Assembly (NCBI GenBank): GCA_003228395.1
Contig: QIDJ01000212.1
Location: forward strand, 1-6,793
DNA length: 6,793 nucleotides
Source of the DNA: Flammeovirgaceae bacterium
GTDB taxonomy: Bacteria; Bacteroidota; Bacteroidia; Cytophagales; Cyclobacteriaceae
Reading direction: 5' to 3'
Below the pieces are notes generated by a model. The model ran no database searches. It was not told the origin of the DNA and saw only the letters and a program-made list of their open reading frames with translations. The translations under genes and the position numbers were made by a program. Below are positions 1 through 6,218 of this stretch, piece by piece. Position 1 is the first letter of the stretch, and each line of letters starts with the position of its first letter.

Positions 1-6
1 AACGGC

Positions 7-744
7 TTACTGGCTTTTGTAATCGTAATAGCACGACTTGATTGCCAGTAAAAATTCATATTCGTTTGCTTGGAGCACAAAACTCAGCGGCAGGTTACAA
101 TACATTTTAAACCGTTCCAGTTCATCGCCATACAATCCTGTCAGCTCCCAGATCAGTTCGCTTTCAAACCGTGTATCAACCTTGAGTCGCATGCCATCCT
201 GCTTTAGGATCGCCTTTAGTTTGCGTTTTTCCTTTCCTTCCCGGCTGAACCAGTCCCACAGCAATGAAGCAGGATTCATAATGCCCGGCTCCACCGGCAC
301 AGGATCGCCCTGCAGGGTGCCATAACTTACATCTTTGAGCGGATTCGGAGGTGTTTTGCGCTTCAGCATCGACTCCGTTTCTTCCACTTTACTGTATATG
401 GTCACATTCTCAAGTGGCAAGGTACTTCTTTTCAATATTATTTTTTGATAATACACATCTCCCCGATAGCCACCTGGAATTGAAAAATAGTAGGGTTCGT
501 AACCTACGGATGAAAATTGTACTACATGCGTTTTTGCAACGTACATGGAAAAAAAACCGGAGGGGTCGGTTATAGTAATCCGGTAATTATTTTTATTAAA
601 AAGATGTACATCCGCCAGGGGGGTTATACTGTCTTCCGCTACCACCTCGCCTGTAAAAAGAATTAAACCTTCCGTCGTTCCATACTGAGCGAATGCCAGA
701 TGAGAAAGAAGCCAAAAAAAGAGAAAAAAATGAAATTCTTTCAA
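7..744 (-). CDS. Secreted carboxypeptidase-like regulatory-domain protein
   Basis: This is a 245-residue protein with a hydrophobic, Phe-rich signal peptide (about residues 1-19, ending LAFAQ), so it is probably periplasmic. Residues about 29-90 form a CarboxypepD_reg-like (beta-sandwich) domain. The pattern is visible as TGEVV near the start, then a DSITPLADV strand-turn, a TDPSGFFS turn and a VQFSSVGYEPY strand. The C-terminal half (about 110-245) is charged and helical, with a KEKRKLK stretch and an ELTGLYGDELERF segment. It resembles the tail of many small Bacteroidota proteins of this type, whose function is unknown. It is too short to be a TonB-dependent receptor, although the same domain sits at the N-terminus of SusC-like receptors. 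The start is TTG: no ATG lies between the in-frame upstream stop at 772-774 and the mature domain, and only TTG gives the complete signal peptide. It is divergent from the serine hydrolase gene. Confidence 0.85.
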   Translation of the reverse strand: MKEFHFFLFFWLLSHLAFAQYGTTEGLILFTGEVVAEDSITPLADVHLFNKNNYRITITDPSGFFSMYVAKTHVVQFSSVGYEPYYFSIPGGYRGDVYYQKIILKRSTLPLENVTIYSKVEETESMLKRKTPPNPLKDVSYGTLQGDPVPVEPGIMNPASLLWDWFSREGKEKRKLKAILKQDGMRLKVDTRFESELIWELTGLYGDELERFKMYCNLPLSFVLQANEYEFLLAIKSCYYDYKSQ

Positions 745-864
745 ATTGTTTGGAGGGTATTGTTTAAACCTTCATCGGGGATCGTGTGTCTGATTAGAAA
801 CATCCTTTTCAGTCAATTATTGTGAAGGTAAATCAGTTAATTAAAAATTTTATTAAATTGAATT
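745..864. promoter_or_regulatory. Divergent intergenic region, probable two-way promoter
   Basis: These 120 bases separate two divergent genes and must hold the promoters of both, unless one is read from further away. The half next to the hydrolase gene is very AT-rich (about 835-864). I see no clean match to the Bacteroidota TTTG / TAnnTTTG promoter pattern on either strand, and no Shine-Dalgarno sequence before either start. The function is therefore inferred from gene orientation alone. Confidence 0.4.
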
Positions 865-1959
865 ATGATTCGCACTGACATATTCCGATGGCTGTTGTTG
901 ATTTTTCTAAGCAGCATACATGTTTATGCCCAGCAGTCTGCAAAATTACCAAAACCGGAGCAAATTCATTCACTCATCCGCTTTTATACGGATGAGAGGA
1001 ATTTTAACGGCAATGTGCTCATCGCCGAACATGGGGAAATCATATATGAAAATGCGATTGGTTGGGCCAATATTAAAAATAATCAGGGCCTCACGCTCAG
1101 CACCCCTTTTTATCTTGCTTCCATTTCTAAATCCTTTACTGCCCTGTGTGTGATGCTGCTGAAAGAGGAAGGCAAACTGGATTATGACGACAACATATAC
1201 ATGTATTTCCCCGAACTTGGTGACCGCGCAAAAAGAATAAGTATCCGGAATCTTCTGCAGCATACTTCCGGTCTGCAAGATTACTTCGAAATGGGCTGGG
1301 ATGAACCCGGTCTGACCAATGCGCAACTTTATGGCAAATTAATAAATAACGTAAATCAACTGAAATTCAAACCGGGATATAAATTCAGGTATAATAATAC
1401 CGGATATGTATTACTCGCCATAATTGTAGAAAAAGTTTCAGGCATTCCCTACTATGCGTTTGTTAAAAACCGTATTTGTGAACCTCTGGGAATGGAAAAC
1501 ACGTGGGTGTACGACCTGCGTACACCTGAGCGAAACAATTCGAACAGAGCCATTGGATACCGGTCGAATTTAAAGAAGACCGATGATTATTTCCTGCTCA
1601 CCTGGGGAGATGGAGGTATTTATTCCAGTGTTGAAGATCTCTTTATTCTGGACAGGGCACTTTATTCGGAGAAGTTGGTTTCCCTGAAAACACTGGAAGA
1701 AGCATATACGCCCGTTGTCCTGGTAAACGGGGCTACAAAAAATTACGGATTTGGCTGGGTGATCGGCCACAACCTGAACGGGAAAACGATTTCGCATACG
1801 GGCGGATTGGCCGGGTTCCGCAATTATTATGAAAGGCAAGTCGATGTGGAAAATACGATCATTATTCTGACCAATACCAGCAACAATTACATAACGGAAA
1901 TGCGCAACATACTTGTGAAAGTACTCGATGGCAGGCCGTATGAATTTCCTGAGAAATGA
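865..1959 (+). CDS. Secreted serine hydrolase, class C beta-lactamase / peptidase S12 fold
   Basis: This is a 364-residue exported hydrolase of the Beta-lactamase (PF00144) family, which includes DD-peptidases, esterases and class C beta-lactamases. A signal peptide spans about residues 1-22 and ends HVYAQ. The catalytic elements are present and in order. The SxxK motif is S86-I-S-K89, giving the nucleophile serine and the lysine general base. The YxN-type motif is Y176-N-N178. The third motif, usually KTG, is H311-T-G313 followed by GGLAGF-type residues. An HTSGL motif typical of the family lies at 133-137. Length is normal for a single-domain member. HTG in place of KTG is common in the peptidase/esterase branches, so I would not call this an antibiotic-resistance enzyme; the substrate cannot be read from sequence. 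The start is ATG after an AT-rich leader. No terminator is evident before the next gene, 106 bases downstream on the same strand. Confidence 0.92.
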   Translation: MIRTDIFRWLLLIFLSSIHVYAQQSAKLPKPEQIHSLIRFYTDERNFNGNVLIAEHGEIIYENAIGWANIKNNQGLTLSTPFYLASISKSFTALCVMLLKEEGKLDYDDNIYMYFPELGDRAKRISIRNLLQHTSGLQDYFEMGWDEPGLTNAQLYGKLINNVNQLKFKPGYKFRYNNTGYVLLAIIVEKVSGIPYYAFVKNRICEPLGMENTWVYDLRTPERNNSNRAIGYRSNLKKTDDYFLLTWGDGGIYSSVEDLFILDRALYSEKLVSLKTLEEAYTPVVLVNGATKNYGFGWVIGHNLNGKTISHTGGLAGFRNYYERQVDVENTIIILTNTSNNYITEMRNILVKVLDGRPYEFPEK

Positions 1960-2011
1960 CCCGGTTTATTTCGTATGTGTTGATGATAAAATTCCCATGA
2001 TACATTTCACG

Positions 2012-2046
2012 GTGTGCCTGAAATTCATATGAATCGGTTAAATTTG
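2012..2046 (+). promoter_or_regulatory. Candidate promoter of the CHAT gene with palindromic operator
   Basis: TAAATTTG at 2039-2046 matches the Bacteroidota -7 box TAnnTTTG exactly and lies 19 bases before the TTG start, implying a very short leader. The expected -33 element, about 19 bases further upstream (around 2016-2019), is not a good TTTG match, so the promoter is weak or factor-dependent. A perfect 12-base palindrome, ATTCAT/ATGAAT at 2023-2034, sits in the spacer between the two boxes, where a repressor or activator dimer could bind. This is a pattern-based inference. Confidence 0.4.
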
Positions 2047-2065
2047 GTGAATTAATACTGATTTT

Positions 2066-5000
2066 TTGAAAATTCTACGTGCCCGTTGTCTGGTTATTAC
2101 CATTGCATTCCTTATAGGTGTGTTCCATGTTTCATACGCACAAAAGCAACTCCAAACGGATTTCAGATATTTTCCTCCGGCACGTGTAGGGCAGGATACG
2201 TCATTGAATGACATTGAACAACTGGTGGTACAAAAGAATTGGGAAGTTTTGCTGCAGCGCATTGAAACATATGCAGGAAAATTCAGAGATGATACGGCTA
2301 CAATGATATACCTGCAGCACCGGAAAGTCAACGCCCTGATTGCGTTAAGAGAATATGAAAAAGCGCTTTATATATTGAATAATGTTGCCGGCTACCTTCA
2401 CAACAGAGACCTGCTGCATGAAGCGGAATACCATACACTGATGGGGATTTGCAGGCATCATCTCGGCAACCATACCGGGGCAAGAAGCTCCCTGGTGCGT
2501 GCGGTTTCTGTTCGTGAAAAACAGGGATCGGTAAAAGACCATGCTTACAGCCTTTATATATTGGGCACGATTTACAGGTATGGCTTTTTGGAAAGTAGCA
2601 GGGCCTGGGAGTTGTTCGAACGCAGCATGGACCTGCTGGATGATTCAAAAGAAAATATACCCATAAAAGGATTGCTCTACTATGAAATGGGTATGGCCGC
2701 ATTTGCCATAGGAAAAGTAGAAGAAAGCGGACAGTTGGCGCGCCGGGCATTGGGTACCTTCCACGCGCTTACTTTTGCCAGCAACAATTCCTTTTATTAT
2801 TCTGAAATTGCAGATTCATGGAAATTGCTTGGGATTTATTATTTCAACGTGGATCTGGATGAAAGCATGAAAGCCACGGAGCAGGCTATTTCAATCGTGC
2901 AAAGGCATGAGGGGCCGGAAGCATTCGATCTGGGAAGGTATTACAATAACCTGGGAATCATTTACCAGTTTAAAGGAGATATTTTGAAAGCTGCGTCATT
3001 ATATCATAAGGGATTGAAAATTAATCAAAAGTACCCGTATAACCAGGACCGGATATCGAACAGTTATTTTAACCTGGGCGAAAACCTGGGTTTACAGGGT
3101 TATTTGGATTCTGCGTTGTTTTATTACAAAAAATGCCTCGGGGAACGAAAAAAATATTATCCAAAAGGAAGCGGTGAAATTTTCGCATTGTATTCGCACC
3201 TGGCCGGTCTATATTTTAAAAACAATGCGCTGGATTCGGCCCTGCATTATAATCTCAAAGCATTGACAGAACTGGTTGATAAGTATGATCCGGAATCGGT
3301 ATTTGACAACCCTGATTTCATTCCGGATACCTACAATCAAACGTACATTTTTACACTTTCGAACAAATCAAAAATCATGTACGACATGTATTTTTCGAAT
3401 AGTGATGTGGGCAGTTACTGGCTTTACGGCGGGCTGGAAACTTTTATGCTGGCAGATAGTGTGTTGCAGGTTCAGAAATCACAGATGATATTCGACCAGA
3501 CCCGTGTGAGTTATGCGCAGACATTCAAGAGTATGTACGAAGAGGGTATCGAAAATGCATTAAAAGCTTTTAATGCGACAGGGGATAAACTGTTCATTTC
3601 AAACCTGATTACCAGCGTGGAACGCAATAAAGCAAACGTGCTTATGGATAATATCATTACGTCGCGGATGCTGGATACTACGATGGTTGTATCCGGCTTG
3701 TTGGCAGATGATAAAATGCTGAAGAAGTCCTATGCCGAAACCGAACAGGCGCTGATACAGGCTAAAGCAGTGAGTGATCAAAAGCAGATAAACCGGCTAA
3801 ACGACTCGTTGTTTACCATTTCCCGCAAGCAAATTCAACTGCGTGAAAATTACTTCAATTCATTGTTGAAGGGAAACACTATCCAAACCAACCGGATTGA
3901 TTTGCAGGCTATGAACATCCCGGACAGTCTCCGTATCCTGGAATATTTCTGGGGCGATTCTGCCTTATACATAATACGTATAGACGATCAGGGAACAAAA
4001 GTGTTTCAGCGGAAGGACGTTGATTCGATACGTTATCTCATAAGTGGTTTTACACGCTTTGTTTCAGATGTGCATATTAACTCGGGTATCCGGATAGCGG
4101 ATGAGTTCCAGGCATACGCTTCCGGATTGTTCCGTATCCTGATTCCCGAATACAACCCTGCCTACCGGCGTAACCTACTGATCATCCCGGACGGCCTGCT
4201 GAACCTGGTACCTTTTGAAGCGCTGATTACCCAAAAAACGCCTCAGACATCTGCGGATTATAAATCACTGAAATACCTGGTGAAAGAAACAAATGTATCC
4301 TACTCGTACTCCCTGGAATATTATTTTGATGAATGGAACAGGGATTGGGCAGGAGATGAGGTGATAGCGCTGGCTTATTCGGGAACCCCGGAGTCAGAGG
4401 CGCTTCCCGGCACGTATGCCGAGGTAAACGGCATAAAGGAATATTATTCCGGAATATTTCTTACAGGAAGGGAAGCTACGAAGGCGCAATTCCTCAACCA
4501 GGCCTCCGGTTATGACATCATTCACATGGGCTTGCACGGGTTTGCCGATACGGATGAGCCTCTGAATAATTACCTGCTTTTCCCTCCTGAAGAAAAGAAT
4601 GCAATAGCGGACAAGCTTTATGCGCATGACCTGTACGGCCTGAACCTTCAGGCCCGGCTGGCGGTGCTGAGCGCCTGCGATACCGGCATCGGTAAAATGC
4701 TGAAAGGCGAAGGCGTGTATAGCCTTGCCTATGCATTCTCCTATGCCGGGGTGCCCGACGTGATTATGAGCTTATGGAAAATCGAGGACCGGGCTACCTC
4801 TTCAATCATTCAACGGTTTTATGCCCACCTGAGTCAGGGAAATTCCTCCGGTCAGGCGCTCACCCGTGCCAAACGCGATTACCTGCATAGCGCTGACAAC
4901 CTGACTGCCCATCCCTCGCGGTGGGCGGGTATGATCGCCGTGACCAAACAGGCGCAACCCGCGCCCGGAACTTTGAGTATGAGGTGGATCTGGGTAGGGA

Positions 5001-5095
5001 TTGCTTTTGTACTGATTGCTTCGGTTATTTATTCCCGGGCGAAAAACAGAAAATCTTTGTCTTTTTATAATTTTTCGAAAAAGGCACGGAAGTAA
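2066..5095 (+). CDS. Membrane-anchored TPR-CHAT caspase-like protein
   Basis: This 1009-residue protein combines a sensor-like repeat array with a caspase-like (peptidase clan CD) CHAT domain. The order is: signal peptide (about 1-26, ending SYAQ); a run of TPR-like helical pairs (about 78-405, clearest around 160-190, 291-323, 333-365 and 373-405); a helical linker (about 470-600); the CHAT domain (about 620-960); one transmembrane helix (about 974-990); and a short basic tail (RAKNRK). CHAT landmarks are the IIPDGLLNLVPFEAL strand-turn (706-720), catalytic-type H824 in HMGLHGF, and C871 in LSACDTG. The SLAYAF...GVPDVIMSLWKI segment and a final RWAGMIAV also match the family. Both dyad residues are present, so it is probably an active protease. 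The signal peptide plus C-terminal anchor puts the TPR and CHAT parts in the periplasm. The start is TTG: an in-frame TGA lies at 2048-2050, and no ATG occurs before residue 80, so TTG alone preserves the signal peptide. Target and activator are unknown. Confidence 0.93.
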   Translation: MKILRARCLVITIAFLIGVFHVSYAQKQLQTDFRYFPPARVGQDTSLNDIEQLVVQKNWEVLLQRIETYAGKFRDDTATMIYLQHRKVNALIALREYEKALYILNNVAGYLHNRDLLHEAEYHTLMGICRHHLGNHTGARSSLVRAVSVREKQGSVKDHAYSLYILGTIYRYGFLESSRAWELFERSMDLLDDSKENIPIKGLLYYEMGMAAFAIGKVEESGQLARRALGTFHALTFASNNSFYYSEIADSWKLLGIYYFNVDLDESMKATEQAISIVQRHEGPEAFDLGRYYNNLGIIYQFKGDILKAASLYHKGLKINQKYPYNQDRISNSYFNLGENLGLQGYLDSALFYYKKCLGERKKYYPKGSGEIFALYSHLAGLYFKNNALDSALHYNLKALTELVDKYDPESVFDNPDFIPDTYNQTYIFTLSNKSKIMYDMYFSNSDVGSYWLYGGLETFMLADSVLQVQKSQMIFDQTRVSYAQTFKSMYEEGIENALKAFNATGDKLFISNLITSVERNKANVLMDNIITSRMLDTTMVVSGLLADDKMLKKSYAETEQALIQAKAVSDQKQINRLNDSLFTISRKQIQLRENYFNSLLKGNTIQTNRIDLQAMNIPDSLRILEYFWGDSALYIIRIDDQGTKVFQRKDVDSIRYLISGFTRFVSDVHINSGIRIADEFQAYASGLFRILIPEYNPAYRRNLLIIPDGLLNLVPFEALITQKTPQTSADYKSLKYLVKETNVSYSYSLEYYFDEWNRDWAGDEVIALAYSGTPESEALPGTYAEVNGIKEYYSGIFLTGREATKAQFLNQASGYDIIHMGLHGFADTDEPLNNYLLFPPEEKNAIADKLYAHDLYGLNLQARLAVLSACDTGIGKMLKGEGVYSLAYAFSYAGVPDVIMSLWKIEDRATSSIIQRFYAHLSQGNSSGQALTRAKRDYLHSADNLTAHPSRWAGMIAVTKQAQPAPGTLSMRWIWVGIAFVLIASVIYSRAKNRKSLSFYNFSKKARK

Positions 5096-5170
5096 CCGCC
5101 TTCGACTGGTTACTATAACGGGTGAAATTTCCACGCCGGTGACAACGGATAATCAAACCATACTGCCCCT

Positions 5171-5192
5171 GGTCGATGAGTCTGCTTCGACC
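5171..5192. repeat. 22-base palindromic repeat, copy A (decayed)
   Basis: The arms are GGTCGATGAG and CTGCTTCGACC around the centre. It matches copy C (5334-5355) at 19 of 22 positions. The differences, at positions 7, 9 and 13, turn three stem pairs into two mismatches and a G-T wobble, so this looks like a degenerating copy. Both A and C are preceded by CCCCT, so the shared unit extends slightly to the left. Confidence 0.7.
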
Positions 5193-5248
5193 AAAAACGC
5201 CATCAAGAAAGCTCAATAGACGACAAAGGAAAAATGTAGCATCTTGAT

Positions 5249-5277
5249 AAAAAAAGGTCTGAGCGGACGCTCAGACC
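5249..5277 (-). terminator. Minus-strand intrinsic terminator formed by palindromic repeat B
   Basis: The perfect palindrome GGTCTGAGCG-GA-CGCTCAGACC (5256-5277) has 10-base arms and a 2-base centre. On the minus strand it is followed directly by seven T (plus-strand A7 at 5249-5255), the classic intrinsic-terminator layout. It lies about 350 bases beyond the stop of the lipoprotein gene and could end that transcript. On the plus strand there is no T run after the hairpin, so it would not stop the CHAT transcript in the usual way. It is also a member of the 22-base repeat family. Confidence 0.65.
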
Positions 5278-5333
5278 AGTTGTGGAACTGAATAAAGTCT
5301 GGCACAAGACTGTTACAGAATCCCTCACCCCCT

Positions 5334-5355
5334 GGTCGAAGCGTCCGCTTCGACC
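5334..5355. repeat. 22-base palindromic repeat, copy C
   Basis: This is a perfect palindrome, GGTCGAAGCG-TC-CGCTTCGACC, with 10-base arms and a 2-base centre. Compared with the reverse complement of copy B, it differs at positions 5, 6, 17 and 18 only. These form two complete base-pair swaps (T-A to G-C and G-C to A-T), so the fold is kept while the sequence changes. No T tract follows on either strand, so it is not a standard terminator. Weakly complementary flanks (CTGGCAC at 5299-5305 and GCGCCAG at 5368-5374) suggest it is the centre of a larger, degenerate inverted repeat. Confidence 0.75.
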
Positions 5356-5385
5356 TGAAGAACTTCCGCGCCAGCAGTGGGAGGG

Positions 5386-5509
5386 GGGCTGTCTCAAAAG
5401 CGCCGTCATTCATAGCGAAGCGAAGAATCTGTATGTTCAGTGTGAACTGATAGTTTGAGATTCTTCTTTCCAATCAGAATGACGGTTTGTTGCTCTTTTG
5501 AGACAGCCC
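5386..5509. mobile_element. 124-base MITE-like inverted-repeat element
   Basis: Perfect 15-base terminal inverted repeats, GGGCTGTCTCAAAAG (5386-5400) and its complement (5495-5509), bound the element. A second inverted pair lies inside: CCGTCATTC (5403-5411) with GAATGACGG (5477-5485), then GAAGAATCT (5422-5430) with AGATTCTTC (5458-5466). An apical hairpin TCAGT-GTGA-ACTGA lies at 5437-5450. The whole unit can fold into one long interrupted stem. It has no coding capacity, so if mobile it would rely on a transposase encoded elsewhere. The inner GTCATTC...GAAGAATCT unit resembles interspersed repeats I associate from memory with Bacteroidota genomes. No convincing target-site duplication is seen; GG flanks both ends, which is too little to count. 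Confidence 0.65.
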
Positions 5510-5547
5510 GGTGAAGTGTATATTGCATGCCATTACGGCGCAAGTGT

Positions 5548-5582
5548 AACCTCCATCACAAGCTATGGCGGTTGAGAACTGC
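5548..5582. repeat. Small imperfect hairpins downstream of the lipoprotein gene
   Basis: AACCTCCAT (5548-5556) pairs with ATGGCGGTT (5565-5573) at 8 of 9 positions. The overlapping GCGGTT-GAG-AACTGC (5568-5582) can form an alternative stem with one wobble pair. The two stems share GCGGTT and are mutually exclusive. No T tract follows on either strand, so termination is not supported. The role is unknown. Confidence 0.3.
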
Positions 5583-5628
5583 CGCATCAGTAGATAGCAA
5601 AAAGCATGAATTCCCGCTCTTCTGTTAT

Positions 5629-6189
5629 TTATTCTTGAGACCTGGGTATATCAAACCCGGTTACGATAAACATGCAGTAATCCCTATCTTTTTTCACATT
5701 ACCGTTGTTTTTCATTGCCGGGATTCTGAACAGTTGGGTCGTATCTATTTTCAGATGAATACCTGGTATTTTATCCGGAATATCCAGACTTTCATCCAGT
5801 ACAACAAACGGGAAATATCCAATCTTATCCCGATCCAAATGGTCGTTTTTACTATAAAAGGTTACATTTCCACCCCGGATTTTACCGTTGTAGTTGAAGT
5901 AAATAATATCTTGTTTTAATGCTGTGCTTCCTCTATGCATATGCGCCTGATTGGTTACGTCAAGATTTTCTATATCTTGATGAGAATGCCTTAACTGATT
6001 ATTTCTAATGCTATCCAAGATTTTTTCCATGTTTTTGCATTTGTTCCATTTAAAACCTAACAGACCCTTTTCCTGGTCTGCAGCTATTTGCGAATCTTCT
6101 GCTCCGGCTTCTGTTTTTTCACTCTGCTGGCACGAAACAGCTAAAAAAACGGCTAACAATACATAGAGTAAATTTTTCATAGTTTTCAT
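5629..6189 (-). CDS. Lipoprotein of unknown function
   Basis: This is a 186-residue protein with a lipoprotein signal: a basic start, a hydrophobic stretch, then LAVSC with C20 as the predicted lipidated cysteine. Residues 21-42 are a low-complexity, Glu/Gln/Ala-rich linker typical of lipoproteins. The rest (about 44-186) appears to be a small mixed alpha/beta domain. A helical, polar segment rich in His (LRHSH, HMHRG) around 60-90 is followed by beta-like strands (DIIYFNYNGKI, GNVTFYSK, IGYFPFVVL). I do not recognise the fold or family. A second Met at residue 4 is a possible alternative start; both give the same mature protein. It begins 29 bases after the upstream TPR gene on the same strand, so co-transcription is likely. 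Whether the lipoprotein faces the periplasm or the surface cannot be told; the residues after C20 (QQSEK) are only weakly acidic. Confidence 0.8.
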   Translation of the reverse strand: MKTMKNLLYVLLAVFLAVSCQQSEKTEAGAEDSQIAADQEKGLLGFKWNKCKNMEKILDSIRNNQLRHSHQDIENLDVTNQAHMHRGSTALKQDIIYFNYNGKIRGGNVTFYSKNDHLDRDKIGYFPFVVLDESLDIPDKIPGIHLKIDTTQLFRIPAMKNNGNVKKDRDYCMFIVTGFDIPRSQE

Positions 6190-6218
6190 AATTTTGGTGG
6201 TTTAGGGTTGTTGATTAA

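Larger units (their letters stand above)
5096..5628. other. Gene-free repeat-rich region between convergent genes
   Basis: This 533-base stretch lies between the 3' ends of the CHAT gene (plus) and the lipoprotein gene (minus). It contains three related 22-base palindromes (5171-5192, 5256-5277, 5334-5355), a 124-base inverted-repeat element (5386-5509) and a small hairpin (5548-5582). The open frames through it are by-products of the palindromes; none has a recognisable domain or leader. No clear plus-strand terminator for the CHAT gene was found. Bases 5096-5170 and 5583-5628 hold nothing I recognise. Confidence 0.75.

Noticed and set aside
865..1959. Antibiotic-resistance beta-lactamase
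   Set aside because: The fold and motifs fit the whole class C/S12 superfamily, with HTG in place of KTG. Nothing points specifically to beta-lactam hydrolysis.
2066..5095. Type III-E CRISPR-associated TPR-CHAT protease
   Set aside because: No gRAMP/Cas7-11 gene or CRISPR array is present, and the signal peptide and membrane anchor exclude a cytoplasmic partner of that kind.
5016..5219. Plus-strand open frame overlapping the CHAT 3' end
   Set aside because: Most of its first third lies inside the CHAT gene in another frame, and its end is produced by repeat A. No leader or domain is visible.
5171..5355. Three palindromic repeats at similar spacing, possibly a CRISPR array
   Set aside because: The gaps are 63 and 56 bases, the copies differ, they are almost fully palindromic to the centre, and no cas gene is present. 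They fit interspersed hairpin repeats better.
5203..5473. Minus-strand open frames across the repeat cluster
   Set aside because: They run through palindromes and the MITE-like element, and their peptides (for example SERPLRP) are translated hairpins.
5599..5618. Possible minus-strand terminator just after the lipoprotein gene
   Set aside because: There are five T, but the preceding stem is only about four pairs with a wobble, far weaker than the one at 5249-5277.
5527..5919. 130-residue plus-strand open frame
   Set aside because: It is mostly antisense to the lipoprotein gene, whose signal peptide and linker are convincing, and it shows no domain.
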